This document shows positions 38,346 through 62,861 of a DNA stretch of 64,000 nucleotides, piece after piece. This stretch comes from Melastoma dodecandrum (Eukaryota; Streptophyta; Magnoliopsida; Myrtales; Melastomataceae), in contig JARUPY010000134.1 of the NCBI GenBank assembly GCA_029817715.1, positions 434,001 through 498,000 on the forward strand. Reading direction: 5' to 3'. A program made the translations under genes and the position numbers. Positions within the stretch are counted from its first letter, which is position 1; each line of letters starts with the position of its first letter. The notes under the pieces were generated by a model. That model saw only the letters and a list, made by a program, of their open reading frames with translations. It was not told where the DNA came from and ran no database searches.

Positions 38346-39984
38346 TGCTTCCACCATGGGTTTCCTCGCGCGCCTCTAGTCTTCGAAATTCGTTTTGTCG
38401 AACTCCCGTGAAGCTCGATTGATTTTCATGCAAATCAAACAAGAATGTGGTGGTCAGAAAATTCTAATTGAATATTTGAAATAATTAAAATTAACTATTG
38501 TAAGTCGGAGTGAGACTTACAGGGCGTTGTGTGGCCTGTTGATGTCGATCTTCCATGATGTTGGAAGACAACGGGACGTTGTGTGGCCCGTTGATGTTGA
38601 TCTTCCGTGATGTCGAAAGATGATGTCCTTTGGTAATGAATTCCTCATTTTTTTTACATGCAAAACAAATAAAAGGAAAGAGATGTACAAAGCCGTTAGT
38701 AACGATTAAATTTGAACGAAATTCAATCGAATTGGATAAGTAAGGTATGAGTTACCGTTTGAGGGTGAGCAATCGAGTCAACTTGTGATTTTTCGAGAAA
38801 ACCCCAAATAAATAGCTAGAGAAGTTACATGTCCGGTCCGTTGATTCATACATGTTATGAATCCTACGAGAGTGAAGGAATATTGAAAGTAGAATGTTCG
38901 AAACATATGACCAAAGAGACAAACATAAGTAGTTACGCCGTCGAAAGAATAAGAAGTTAACCATTCATATAAGTAAAGAGATTAATGACAAGCATGTTTG
39001 TCAAATTTGACGAAAAAATCTAATGGTGGGATCCTATTCCACGAGGCAAAGAAAGGTTTGGCTAATCTTAGAACATTTACTCAAATTGTGACAAATGGAC
39101 GATGGTTAAAAAATTCATAACTTGCTGTAAACTTCTCCAAAATTTGTGAAATTACCAAAAGCTAGAAAACTTAAATATAATCCATCATGTCGAAACTTAG
39201 GAAAAAATAACATGTGCTGTGCTGCCAGTAGGGGCTGTTCAAATTGGACGTGTTCAAGTCGGACAACTTACAAGGGTGAGCTTGACCCCGTTGACCGTGT
39301 GCTTAAGTTGCTCAAAATGAGAAATGTAAAACATGAAAGTTGTAAAGAATTGAATTTTCTAACTTTATATTCTAAATTTAGTTCATTCTGATTTTATATG
39401 AGCAAGTTATATATTCCAGTGCACAGACTACTCATCCTGCCGCTAGAAGGCAAGAGTCAAGGGAGGGCTTTGTCTTCTCTGAATTTTTAGACCAACTAGA
39501 TGGAACCGAATGTAAAAAATCAAAAGAGAAAAGTTGTAGAAACCTGAGATATGGTTCTGGAAACACATTGGAATTTCATAAAATTCCAATGTGTGGTTTG
39601 AAAAATAAGTAATTTTCTTTCAGTAGTATTTGTCTGATGCAAGGTGAAATGACATTTTTGTGTCCGCTGTACTCCGCTAATGATTTGACCAAATTTTGTT
39701 GCTTTAATGAAAATTTTCAAAACAAGAAAGATTTAGAAAAATAAAATAGGTATCTAATGCAATAAATTTAAGGTGAAATGGAGACTTGGTGTTAAAGTTA
39801 TGTCCAGAAAACCGAATCAGCCTTCCTGCTCGTGTGCAGAACAAGGCTAACTCATAGTCGAAACCCAACAGAAGAGACTTCGAATGAAGAAGTTCGAAAT
39901 ATGAAAGTTTTATATAACTTAAGTGGAAAGTGATATCAAGTAATTTCATGCAGATTCAAATTGCACAGACCAAATTTTCCATAT
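38346..39984. other. Unique AT-rich region
   Basis: Not found elsewhere in the window. It contains a locally repeated phrase (GTTGTGTGGCC(T/C)GTTGATGT at 38525 and 38578) and AT-rich sequence in the style of LTR U3 regions. It is probably more of the same inverted retroelement, with its end at the joint to unit D near 39985. No gene seen. Confidence 0.35.
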
Positions 39985-40815
39985 ACAGAAATATGGAAAA
40001 GACAGTGATCCGCTCATGATCGATCATTAAGAGTTCCTATGAACTTTTAAAATCTCACCGAGAACGGGAACTAACAATCACGAGTATACGCTGTTGTGGT
40101 AATGTCCTCTGCAGTAAGACTTCCTATTGTATTTCCAGTCATAGCCGAAACCGAAGCTTGAGGACGTTCGTCGATGAATAATTGAGGCACATTGATAGCA
40201 ATGACATTATACAAGAACTGAAGCAAATGAAGAACTATTAACAATTTACGTGGACTTCCATTCCTCATTTAACTCAATCCGAACCAAATCTCTCAGGTTC
40301 TCATCCATGATTATCAATTGAAGCGAGACATCTGCATTTGTAGGGAAGGCCTTTGTCCTTCGGCAACAGACCAGAAGAGGGGCTTTCAACTCCGTCAATA
40401 TCATTTAAATGCGGGCACTCGGACCTGTATGTGAGAGTAGGAGCATTAAACAGAGAGGAGATCCCCGTGAAGCCAAGAGGCTGCAGGGCTACTAAAGTTG
40501 CAGAAGTTGGAGGACAGTGCGTGGAGGTGGCAGAACTCCAGTCGTGCTTCAGGGAGGATCGCCTTGCTGGTGCAGCGCCTTCAAGGTCAGTGGATACTTC
40601 AGCCAGCTGACTTATAGAATTCGCAGCAGGTTCCCCATTTTCAGGTTGGCAGAGGGAGGTTTTCCGTTGCTTCGACATAGACCCACCTTAGTCTCAAGTC
40701 GGTCTGCCCTGGCATTCGAAGTGCCTGGGAGTGGCTGTGAGGATGAAGGAAGTTGGAGAGAAGAGGCTCTGTTTTGCGTCATCTGTCCTACATGCAACAA
40801 AAATGGTTTCTAGCA
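39985..40815. repeat. Conserved spacer fragment, copy D
   Basis: Matches 20513-21345 of unit B. Includes the conserved minus-strand frame 40071-40268 (MRNGSPRK.., LFIDERPQASVSAMTGN). No family recognised. Confidence 0.5.
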
Positions 40816-40931
40816 GCTAATACTTAACCCTGAGCCAAATATGAATTCGAAAAGTGATGATTAAGGCATAAGCACGCCACGCAGTAAAATAGGAGAACTG
40901 AAGGTCAAGTGAGATTGATCTCGTGCAGTAC

Positions 40932-41213
40932 CATGAGAATCTCGTTCCCAGTCACGAATTTATCGACAATGCACAACGGAGAATTCCCTTCATGGTGCCA
41001 TAAACTGACGTTCAACTAGACCTCAACAAGAGACAATACTTCCTTCAGCACAACTTCCAGTCCCTCCCAGCGGTCCAGCAGCCACAGCGACCTCAAATAA
41101 GGAGCGTAGGTTTCCAATCGCAAGTTCTCAAGATGACAATCCTCGTCACTGAAAGGATCGTAGTAACTACGGATCTGGAAATCAATCATCGTTGTGCGAG
41201 AGTATATGTTCAA
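40932..41213 (-). pseudogene. FBD F-box exon-1 tail relic, unit D
   Basis: Counterpart of 21457-21745: LENLRLETYAPYLRSLWLL, DRWEG, VLKEVLSLVEV on the minus strand, then a deletion and VDKFVTGNEILM-like sequence to the donor. Confidence 0.7.
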
Positions 41214-41476
41214 ACAGAGAAGGTTCTGCTACACTCGAAACAAGCTTGTTATAGCAGTAACAATTCTAATGCAATCGAGATACGAACGACATAGGACGTA
41301 CATTTAGCAGCAAAAAACCTTCGGCCCCAATGAATACAGATGTTTAATATTCGAACCTTGGGGCACATATGCACACACTTAGTAAGAGTATCACAAAGAG
41401 AAAGGCTATACAAACCTTGGCAAAAAGAAGGGCTGAAAGTGTACCAAAAACACAAACAAGCTCCAGATAATTTAAG
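41214..41476. other. Spacer between FBD relic and FBD pseudogene, unit D
   Basis: Homologous to 5898-6136 and 21746-22033. No gene seen. Confidence 0.4.
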
Positions 41477-43828
41477 TCAATCCAGCCAGGAACTGCCCCA
41501 TTTAAAAGGATAATTGAATATGACTTTCGCAGCTTTTGATCCTCTCGGGTTGCCTAGAATATTTGCTGCAACTTTGAGCACCTCCTGTGCATCGTCGGCT
41601 TCTTTTAGGGATCAGCCAGGATGCCTCCATGAACATTTAGCATTGATGACCATCTTCTCCAACACTTTCGCATCTCGGAGAAGAAATTTTATCAGGGATA
41701 GCCAATACATTGGTTCAGCACCATAATGGGCTGGGAATCCTATTATCTCAATGTTCCTGATACGGCCGGTGAATCTATTCCAGGATTCAAATTTGTTACA
41801 GAAAGGATCCTTATTCAGAGGAATCGCCTGCAAACAGAAAAGCGAGGTAAGAACTAAATAAACTCGCATTCCCCCGATTTGAGGAATGCCAAAAGCCTAG
41901 GAGACGAACAATTGGGAGAACATAGGCCGCCAAACAACATGGTTTCTTCGAATCTCTTCCATCCATTACAAGACAGGATTTAGTTACCATTAAGGTACTC
42001 CATGGCCCAAGTTATCTTCAGTTTCTCCCACCATTTGTTTACGGGTTGCGTAATCTCAAAAGTTGTATCTTAGCGAACATTTTGAACACATGACAAACAA
42101 ACAAACAAAAGGATAAAAGCAGGAGCACCAAAAGATAAATAAAATGTACAGCATTGTTCTTTCTTGAACATCACTTCCAAGTAACAAAACAAACCGGACA
42201 TCCTCAGTGAGTAATAATACAAGAAACATACCTCGGAGTGTATTTCGGGAGTGAAATCTATTACCAATGTTTCTACAGTCGAAGCACACTCCAATACTTC
42301 TGCTATTTGTCCAAGAGAATACTGGTCGGCTAAAGTTGTGATAGTCAGGTGTCGACATTTCGGTTCCAAAGAGGCATCCCCATTCCCCTTGTAATTATGG
42401 AGATCCTGGAAGTGCACCAAACAAAGAACAGTGATATTCTCCCTAATGTTAGAACAGCCATCAAATACAGCATATGTACAGATGTTATGATGCAAGGCAA
42501 AGAAAATGTCAGGATATGAGATTATGTAAACATTTCTAGTTCATTTCTATGAAATTCCCAGAAGAAAACTACTAAAATTAACTCATATGACACAAGGCAA
42601 AGAAATGAACGGGGTGAGATCATTTAAGCATTTCCATTTTTCATTACAATTCCTGTAATAAAACCTATAAAATTAACATAAGTATGCAACAAAAAGATGG
42701 TTCCTAGCAGCTAATACATAACCATGAGCCAAATCTGAACTCAAAAAATGATGGGCCGAGCATAAGCTCACCAACGCAGTAAAACAGGCAAAGACCTGAA
42801 GGTAAAGTGAGATGAATCTCGCACCGTACCGTACCATTAGAATCTCGTTCCCAATCACGACTTTATCAACAAAGCGCATTTTACTAAGAATTCCCTTCAT
42901 GGTGCCATATATTATATCCGAATTAGTTTCATCGATTTCCTAACTGAAATTCAACTCAACGTCAACCAGAGACGATACTTGCTTCACCACAACAACTTCC
43001 TTTCCCTCCCACCGGCCCAGCAGCCGCATTGACCTCAAGTTAGGGACAGAGATTTCCAAGCAGAAGTTTTTGTGAGGACGGTTCTTATCCTCCTCATCTA
43101 TATACATATCACAGTACCTACGGATAACCAACTCCTTCATCACCTTCGAGAAGATCCTGATACAATTCATACCATAACAAGCTTCTAATGTCAGGGATTC
43201 CAACAGGGGAGACCCCTCCAAAACCCCATTAATCACTTCATCCACCAACTTGGTGCGGTGAACACTAAACACCTTCAGCGAACTCCAACTTATCATCCCC
43301 AAATTACCATTAGTAAAGGATGGACACCCACACCACTCCAACCGAAGCCTCGTCAGGGATTCGCACAGTAGCAGTGCCCTCGGCAAGACGTAGATGTCAT
43401 AGACAACGTCATCCTCAAGTCCGCTGCGCAAGTCCTCCACGCGGCAGCCAACGGCAAACCTAATCCAGCGGTCGACCATCCCCTTCAAGCCGTCATAGTA
43501 GTACAGGTCGAGGAGGTGGAGCTTGCGAATAGTCGGGGACGTGCACATGAGCAAGAACAGTTCAACAAAGTCGAACTGATCCTCCACCACGCAACTCCTG
43601 GTCCGAAAATCGACGGAGACGGCCGAGGTTTGGGTCCAGCGGGGGTACCAGGGCGCTGGTCTTGACGACGTCCTTGATGTCGAGGAAGGAGAACACGTGC
43701 AAAATTATGGAATCCGGAAGGGCGCTGATGATGAGGTCGTCTTCCGCCGCCGCATCGGACGGACGCGATCGTTTCCTGGAGCTTTTACTTCGAGAAGCCG
43801 AACGCGGAGGATCGCCGGCTTCCTCCAT
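41477..43828 (-). pseudogene. FBD-type F-box/LRR gene, unit D, several lesions
   Basis: Exons by homology: 43828-42835, 42405-42232, 41827-41477. An 11-base deletion inside the F-box (near 43648) removes most of SRRWYSLW and shifts the frame, giving an 88-residue product. Exon 1 also has a TAG at 42942-42940 (within the ELNFSLEID segment of intact copies). Exon 3 has a TGA at 41614-41612 inside the FBD domain, and the normal stop has become TGG. Four separate lesions make this the most decayed FBD copy. Its sequence is closer to unit B than to A or C (VELFLLMCTSPTIRKLHLL). Confidence 0.88.
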
Positions 43829-43885
43829 GATTGCGGCGGGAGCGCCTCCGGTCGACGGGCGAGAAGAATCGCCGCCATTTTATAT

Positions 43886-43921
43886 TTGGGCCGAAGTTTA
43901 CGTGATGGTGAGTCGGCCCAA
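43886..43921. promoter_or_regulatory. Inverted TTGGGCCGA/TCGGCCCAA pair upstream of FBD pseudogene D
   Basis: Arms at 43886-43894 and 43913-43921 with the same 18-base spacing, preserved although the gene is dead. Confidence 0.45.
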
Positions 43922-44633
43922 CTAAAAGGACAACAAACCTCGCATGACTGAACAAAATGAGTTTCATACTAATTAAGCATTTATAAAAGTAAATCAATCG
44001 ATTAATTTTTCTTACAATATTTTTAAAAAATTAAGGTTTAATTTAGGAAAATATTATGAATCTAGTTGTAGAATAAAATTTTACAAAAAGTAATGCAAGG
44101 TAAATACTATGGCTAAATAACCTAAAAATAAATATTAGGTTTCTTTGAAGGAAAAACTTTTTTATTAATATTAATTTCATATAAGATTGATACATCTAGA
44201 ATGGTAGGTATTATTAATACAAGAAAGTGAAAATTTAAAATTAAAATTGCCTACTAAATATTTATAATTTATTAATGTAAGAGGTTTAATGTTTATCTTA
44301 ATTTAACACTTTTTATTTTTTATAGTTTGATTTCAAGCATCTACAAAATTCATAAATAAATGAATATTGATTTTTAAATGTAATGTAATATTATACAGTA
44401 AAATATTTTCCGAATGATATTTCCGCTCCTACGTATATTTTCCACGTGAATCAAATATTTGTTCGGACCCGATTTTCGATTATAGAAAATCATAATGAAA
44501 ATAGGGAAAACATCTAGAAAAACAAATGAGAGACCGGAAGAACATGAAAGACCAGAAAGACGCTTTCGGTCGTGCATTATCAATCAATTCTCGCGAAATA
44601 CAGCAGACGAGTTTCGTGACATACATATATTGT
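43922..44633. other. AT-rich intergenic region between CRK D and FBD D
   Basis: No gene seen. Homologous to 8492-9235 with deletions. Confidence 0.45.
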
Positions 44634-47191
<2,558 letters not shown>

Positions 47192-48734
47192 CCTTCTGAA
47201 GGCAAAACAACAATTGGCTATGAAAATGCAGATTCTTTTTAGTTAATTTTGACTTCCATGTCGTTCCCATTATTTTTCCCTCTGAATTTTTGATAAGGTA
47301 GTAATTGTTTTACCCCCAAAAAAAAATAATTCATAAGAAATTTATCTTTGTAAAATATTTTGTAAAATAAATTGATAAAATAATATTTCCTTGACTAATA
47401 CTAAGAAATCGCCCTCGTCCCATTTACAAAAAAATTCGACGCTAAACATCGAGATTTTTTTAAAGGGTCTGAACTCGGGGTTAGAAAAATCGATTTTTGG
47501 CATTTGACATGGAAATTTTAATTTGACTCGTAAAATAATTTGTTTTTTTGTAAATAGAAGTCAGTGAACCGATTTCTTAACAGTACTCAAAAAAATTTAA
47601 TCTAATCGACCTTTTTCGTAAAATAATTTGTTTCTTTGTAAATGAAATTCGGTGTTTCTAACATTAAATTTTTTTTTAATTTGACCGTCGTAAAATAATT
47701 TATTCCTTCACAAATAAAAACTTGCTGCATCTAATACCAATTTATTGACATATTTAACTGCATCTAATACCAATTAATTTTCGAAAAAAAATTATTATTA
47801 GAATTTCGCTGGGCTAAGGCAGTCGAAATGTTCCGTGTTCGGTCGTCTCTCGCGCATTCGTATGACTGGAAATTGGAGGACTGCTTTTCTTTCTTTAACT
47901 CCCCCTCTACGGCTTTGTTGTCCAGCTTTACGTTGAAAAAGATGACGAATTGAAAAGAACAACTCCTTGAATGAGTCAAATTAGTGGTGCCAAGAAAAAT
48001 ATGAAAATGATGTATAAAATGAACCCAAAGCATTTAAATTTTAAAATTCTTTTGCCTAAATTTTAATTTAAATTATTTATTATCTTTTTTTTTTTTACTC
48101 GAGAAAAAAGAATGGGCATCGATTTGTCAAACAAGATTTTTGTATACGATTGTCAATTTCTGTTCTTTGGTGGCATTTCGCAGAATGGCTCGACTTGGGA
48201 GAGTTACGTTCCCTCGGTCGGAGAAAACTTAGGTAGATAGTTTCGAAACACGAGGTTTAATTTGTAAGGTTCGATTTCTAGAAAAATGAAAAATAAATAA
48301 AAACGGAAAGGAACTTGAGTTTGATTTAGGAACATTATTTTCGAATTTTCGAAACTATCTTTTTTACTTTGCGATTTTTTTTTTTTCCGACTACCATTAG
48401 TCTTTCAAAATTCGACAAACAATGCCCTTAGGTGTTATAAACATTGATTTTGGCCCCGTAAGGAAATCGGTGTTTTTAATACCAAGTTAGAGATATTATT
48501 TATCAAATTTTAAAAGTTGTTATCCTATTTCGCGAAATATTTTTCCGACGAACCTTATTTAAGGCCCTACTTGTTCGTGATAGGGACTATGGTGATCTTC
48601 GCGATGATTTTCCCGGTGGACACTCGGGACATAAAATGTCTAAACGAATACTGTGTTCTGATGGTTGATCCAAACATATACTGTGTTCCAGTATTCTCGA
48701 GATTTATCCTGGATATGCGGAGGTAATCGAAGCT
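47192..48734. other. CRK D upstream region
   Basis: 47200-48060 shares blocks with the other CRK upstream regions (GGGCTAAGGCAGTCGAAATG near 47810, CTCCTTGAATGAGTCAAATT near 47963). 48060-48730 is AT-rich and unique. No gene seen. Confidence 0.45.
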
Positions 48735-49145
48735 TCATCGTCTTGTGTCTGTGCCAGCTTCGTAAATGGAAGCTCCGCGTGGCGACAGTGTGGAGCTGGT
48801 TATGAATCGACATTCACTCCAAAGTTTGTGTCCTTGAAGTATGCTCACTGGCTGGCTGCATTGGCATATGGGGAGGCTAATGCTGAGACTGTTGTTGGAC
48901 ATGAGAATAACAGAAGCCATAGGCTGTCTAGATGTGACGTCTTCTTGAACGCACTACAATGCAGTACGGCAAAAAGAGGTGCATAGCGAATATGAACGGG
49001 AAGTCCTCGAAGGGTCGATGAGAGCTTGACAAGGAAACTGGGGTTGAAACATGTAGCCGGAGTGGTGGCGTTTCTCACCACGGATGTTGCCGGGATCAAC
49101 ACCGGCCGCTATATCCCCCCGTTCACAGCGGATCAACATGGACAA
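48735..49145 (-). pseudogene. CRK kinase C-terminal exon relic left of SRK1
   Basis: Minus-strand frames give LIDPSRTS, an altered ALLCVQEDVTSR-type helix split by frameshifts, ASVILMSNNSLSISLP, then a tail ending near the CRK-type stop. Same relic as 15090-15445 and 53530-53940. It lies 230 bases beyond the SRK1 stop codon. Confidence 0.7.
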
Positions 49146-49377
49146 GATGTAACTTTAGATCTCCATCTCAAACAGGGGAGAGCACTACACGATCACACTT
49201 CAATTTCTGAAAAATACGATTAACTGTATCGCTGTTTAGTTCAACCATATTGTGGTAAAGTATTCCTACAAGCTTGTCATAAAAAGCAAAAAAAAAAAAA
49301 GAAAAACAGGATTCCTAGAAGCTGATGTTGCAATCACACTGCTGGAGAAAGCGGCGGCATTTGACTGTGGGTCGGGA

Positions 49378-52363
<2,986 letters not shown>

Positions 52364-52433
52364 GACGTAACAAAGCTATTCTTCTTTCTTTCTCTAACAA
52401 GTTTTGTTTCCTTTCCAGTGGAGCAGAGATCAG

Positions 52434-52466
52434 TTATATATATATATATATTATATATATATATAT
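52434..52466. repeat. (TA)n microsatellite in the SRK1 upstream region
   Basis: About 33 bases of TA repeats with one TT break, 71-103 bases upstream of the SRK1 ATG. In SRK2 the sequence on its far side (GTATTACATTCACATTTTGA) lies about 440 bases further upstream, so this repeat sits at a deletion joint. Confidence 0.85.
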
Positions 52467-52789
52467 CGTATTACATTCACATTTTGACGAATTTTTCTAT
52501 TTTCATTATTGAATGTGCACATCAAGAAAATAAATGTCAAACTTTGAAAAAAAATCAATTTATGTAATTATTGATTAATTAGAAGCTAGACATCGCCACG
52601 CGTGAGCGCGTGTTTGAAACACTACTTTTAGTTTTAATGTTTACAATTTCACCGTTAGTGTTTAGCGTTTTGAGTTTGTGATTTAGGGTGCTCTTAATTA
52701 AATGTATTAGCCTTACCATTATGAAAATAACATAAACTAAGAAAACTAAAAGAACACTTCATTGAAAATGAAATCATCCATCCTAACCA
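52467..52789. other. SRK1 upstream, shared flank
   Basis: Shared with 57680-58020 and 63290-63575. Includes AGGGTGCTCTTAATTAAATG and AATTAGAAGCTAGACATCGC. No gene seen. Confidence 0.4.
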
Positions 52790-53110
52790 CTAACTTTGAC
52801 TCGGTTGTCGTAGAAAATTGATTTATAGGTTTGCTTGGACGTGAAGTTCCCGTCCTCGTCGCGGCAAAAGACCATACGGGCCAACGACGGGACAGAGGAG
52901 CGAAGGTAAGGGAAGGAGGATCGCGACGGGGATGACGAAAATGGGGAAGCTTGGAGGGTTGTTGAGGTGAAGGTCCTCCAGCGGACCTATTGAAGCGTTG
53001 AATTGGCCCTAAGTCATGGTGCTGGAACTCTTCGTGGCAATGGAGTTGAGCTTTGCTTTGGAGGCATTGTTGGCAGCGTAGTTGGCATTGTCCAGGCAAA
53101 GATGAAGATG
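52790..53110 (-). pseudogene. CRK 5'-end relic right of SRK1
   Basis: Minus-strand remains of the CRK signal-peptide region and first DUF26 start (PQQPSKLPHF, then out of frame DGNFTSKQTYKSIF). The start ATG is mutated (CAG in place of CAT on the plus strand near 52980). Same relic at 17100, 58025 and 63577. Confidence 0.7.
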
Positions 53111-53529
53111 ACACCTTTGACTTTATAGCGAAGGTTGTTGAAAAGAAGAAATTTCGGAGCTCAAATTTGTGTGTAACTTCAATGGAAAATTAACAACATT
53201 GTAATATTAATGTAATTTAGGTGATCAGGCGAGTCAATAGGAAGTAACTAAACTCGTGGAAATGGGCATAGGACCTGCGAATAGGACTCCTCAGCATTAT
53301 GCCGGACCCCCGAGTTGGAGCTTTGTTCTCTTTCATTTCAGAGGAAAGAAGATGGAACATATTTCTAACGACCACATTTCATGGCGGATAGACAAGAAAC
53401 GCACGCTATAATAATGTGCCTAGGAAGGTTGGGATGGATTAGTATGCGATATTACTTGTTAGAGATTCAGATTGATGCATGAATCTGGTTCAATTCATTA
53501 TCGTCGCGATGACCAACGATGGAAGCTCT
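53111..53529. other. Spacer between SRK units 1 and 2
   Basis: Shared with 58386-58860. No coding frame. The joint of the tandem SRK unit lies within it. Confidence 0.4.
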
Positions 53530-53940
53530 GGGACGTAAAATCTCGCGGATATGAGGCGGTAATAGAAGCTTCATCGTCTGTGTCTGTGCTGGTTTAGTAA
53601 ATGGAGACATTGTGGAGCTGGTTATGAATTGATACTCCCTCCAAAGTTTGTGTCCTTGAAGTATGCTGGCTGCATTGGCATGGGGAGGGTAATGCTGTCT
53701 GAGACTGTTGTTGGACATGAGAATAACGGAAGCCATAGGCGATCTCGATGTCACGTCTTCTTGAACGCACAACAATGCAATACGACAAAAAGAGGTGCAT
53801 AGCAAATATGAACGAGAAGTCCTTGAAGGGTCGATGAGAGCTTGAAATGGAAACTGGGGTTGAAACATGTCGCTGGAGTGGTGGAGTTTCTCACCACGGA
53901 TGAAGCCGTGATAATCACCGGCCACTATCTCCCCATTCAC
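53530..53940 (-). pseudogene. CRK kinase C-terminal exon relic left of SRK2
   Basis: Best preserved copy of this relic: ALIDPSRTSRSY, then ALLCVQEDVTSRSPMASVILMSNNSL in one frame on the minus strand, matching the C-lobe end of the functional CRKs. It has no upstream kinase exons. Confidence 0.8.
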
Positions 53941-54178
53941 AGTTGATCAACATGGACAAGATGTAACATTAGATCTCCATCTCAAATCAGGAGGACCACT
54001 TCACGATCACACTTCTATTTCTGAAAACCACGATTAACTGTATCTCTGCTTTTTTCTACCATATGTGTGGTTAAGTATTCCTCCAAGCTTGTCATAAAAA
54101 GCAAAAAAAGTATTCCTAGAAGCTGATGTTGCAATCACACTGCTGGTGAACGAAGCTGGATTTGACTGTGGGTCGGGA

Positions 54179-57148
<2,970 letters not shown>

Positions 57149-58024
57149 GACGTAACAAAGCTATTCTTGTTTCTTGCTCTAACAAGTTTTGTTTCCTTTC
57201 CAGTGGAGCAGAGATGAGTTGCCTTTTAAGAAAATTCAATCGAGGGGAAAAAATTCGCGGAATGGAACTGGAGGTTTGTTATCAATTCCTTTGACTAATA
57301 TCAATCCTACTTTTTTTTTATGAAATACACCGAGTTTCTTATATTTTTTTAAATAAAATCGTATTTCAAATACCGAATTAGTAATTAGGTAAAAAAAATT
57401 TAAATATAATTATACTATTTCACAACAAAACTCGAATAGAATTGCTTCACATTGACATTCCCCTCATTTTGTTTCCAAATCATACCATAAGTGTTGAAAA
57501 TGAAGTCACACTTCCACCTATAAGTTCGAGTTTTTAGGACAATTGGGTGCTGTACAACAATAAGATTGTACAAATCGATATTTATCAGCACGACGATAAT
57601 TCTCTAACTTTTCTCCTTTTGCTTCTTTAATAAATAAAATATTAGAATCATCACGAGGTTATATATTTTGTATTACATTCACATTTTGATTAATTTTTGT
57701 AATGAATTTATTTTAAAAGCTGTTAAATTTGTGTAGGCTTTTCTTTACTTCTATTTTCAATATTGAATGTGGATACCAAAAAAATAAATGTCAAACTTTG
57801 AAAAAAAAAAAACAATTTATGAAATTATTGATTAATTAGAAGCTAGACATCGCCACGCGTGAGCACGTGTTTGAACCACTATTTTTAGTTTTAACGTTTA
57901 GGGTTTAGAATTTAATGTTCTATTTTTACAATTTCACGGTTATGGTTTATGATTTAGGGTGCTCTTAATTAAATGTATTAGCCGTACCATAATTAAAATG
58001 AAATAAGAAAACAAATGGACGCTG
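57149..58024. other. SRK2 upstream region
   Basis: AT-rich, no gene seen. 57230-57655 is the part missing from SRK1. 57680-58020 is the flank shared by all SRK units. Confidence 0.45.
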
Positions 58025-58385
58025 GATTGAAAATGAAATCATCCATCCTGACCACAAACTTTGACGCGGTTGTCGCAGACAATTGACTTATAGGTTTGCT
58101 TGGACGTGAAGTTCCCGTCGTGGTCGCGGCAAAAGACCGTAAGGGCCAACGACGGGACAGAGGAGCGAAGAGAAGGGAAGGAGGATCGATCGCGACGGGG
58201 ATGAAGAAAATGGGGAAGCTTCGAGGATTGTGGAGGTGAAGGTCCTCCCACGGACCTATTGAAGCGTTGAATTGGCCCTAAGTCATGGTGCTGGAACTCG
58301 TCATGGCAATGGAGTTGAGCTTTGCTTGGGAGGCATTGTTGGCAGCGTAGTTGACATTGTCCAGGCAAAGATGAAGATGACACCT
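58025..58385 (-). pseudogene. CRK 5'-end relic right of SRK2
   Basis: As at 52790-53110: PPQSSKLPHFLHPRRD with a frameshifted signal peptide, then CRDHDGNFTSKQTYKS and a stop. The start ATG is mutated to GTG. Confidence 0.7.
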
Positions 58386-59254
58386 TTGACTTTATAGCGA
58401 AGGTTGTTGAAAAGAAGAAATTTCGGAGCTCAAATTTGTGTGTAACATTAATGGAAAATTAACAACATTGTAATATTAATGTAATTTAGGTGATCAGGAG
58501 AGTCAATAGGAAGTAACTAAACTCGTAGAAATGGGCATAGGACCCGCGAATAGGACTCGTCAGCATTACGCCGGACCCGCGAGTTGGAGCTTCGTTCTCG
58601 TTCATTTCAGAGGAAAGAAGATGGAACATATTTCGAACGACCACATTTCATGGCGGATAGACAAGAAACGCACACAATAATAATGCGCCTAGGAAGGTTA
58701 CAAGAGACGCAAATCCGACACATAATAACCTAAAGTTAGTCGTCCTTTTTGTGCACTATCCTACAAGGTTGGGATGGATTAGTTTGCGATACTACTTGTT
58801 AGAGATTCAGATTGATGCATGAATCCGTTCAATTCATTTATCGTCGGGATGACCAACGGTGGAAACTCTGCGACATAAAATCTCGCGGATATGAGGCGGT
58901 AATAGAAGATTCATCGTCTGTGTCTGTGCTGGTTTAGGAAATGGAAGCACCAGATGGAGACAGTGTGGAGCTGGTTATGAATTGACACTCCCTCCAAAGT
59001 TTTTGTCCTTGAAGTGTGGATCAACATGGACAAGATGTAAACTTTAGATCTCTATCTCAAATCAGGGGGGACCACTACACGATCATACTTCTATTTCTGG
59101 AAACCTCGATTAACTGTATCTCTGCTTTTTTCTACCATATGTGTGGTTAAGTATTCCTCCAAGCTCGTCACAAAAACCAAAAAATGTATTCCTAGAAGCT
59201 GATGTTGCAATCACACTGCTGGTGAACACGGTGGGATTTGACAGTGGGTCGGGA
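58386..59254. other. Spacer left of SRK3 with a nearly deleted CRK relic
   Basis: 58386-58860 repeats the spacer right of SRK1. 58860-59016 and 59017-59140 match the two sides of the CRK C-terminal relic of SRK2 (53540-53660 and 53944-54060), but the about 280 bases between them, the kinase part, are deleted at the joint near GTGTGGATC (59016). No gene. Confidence 0.55.
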
Positions 59255-62240
<2,986 letters not shown>

Positions 62241-62861
62241 GACCTCACAAAGCTAAATCTTCTTTCTTTCTTTGACAAGTCCCCAGTGGCGTTTTGTTTC
62301 CAGTGAAGCAAAGATGAGTTGCCTTTTTAGAAAATTCTACCTAGAAAAAAAGACATGGAATGGAACTGCTTCACATTGACATTCCTTGTCAACGCGGTTC
62401 CAAAATAATGTTACCTGAAAACATTAAGTTTGAAAATTTTTGAAATAATATCTTAAAAGTCGAACCTCCCGGATACCGTTTTAATGAAATATCGTTCTCA
62501 ATCTCGGTTTCAGAATACCAAATACCGATTCCGAATTCCTAAAATTTTAAAAGTTTGTGATTGGAGTCGTTATCCCGAAAACCGGTACGTAATTCGTTCA
62601 GGATGATGAAAGATGGATGTGATTTGGAAACGTGGTTAAAATAGTAACTGAAGTAAGAGTTTGCGATTAATGGCTGCGAGATGGGAGCGTGGAACATACC
62701 CGAATAGCACGTAATTTATTTAGTCCTAAACGTGGGCGGCTCGACTCTAATAAAAAAGAAACATCGACCATGTCTGTCAATGTTTTGTAATATTCTGGTC
62801 AAACGCAAGTATAACGTCAAGTCTCCACCGATGAACCACGTCGGTCTGTTGTTTACTCTTA
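62241..62861. other. SRK3 upstream region, proximal part
   Basis: The first 100 bases resemble the SRK1 and SRK2 leaders, then unique AT-rich sequence. No gene seen. Confidence 0.4.

Noticed and set aside
38525..38600. CRISPR-like or satellite repeat from the two GTTGTGTGGCC phrases
   Set aside because: Only two copies in a plant LTR-like context; no array.
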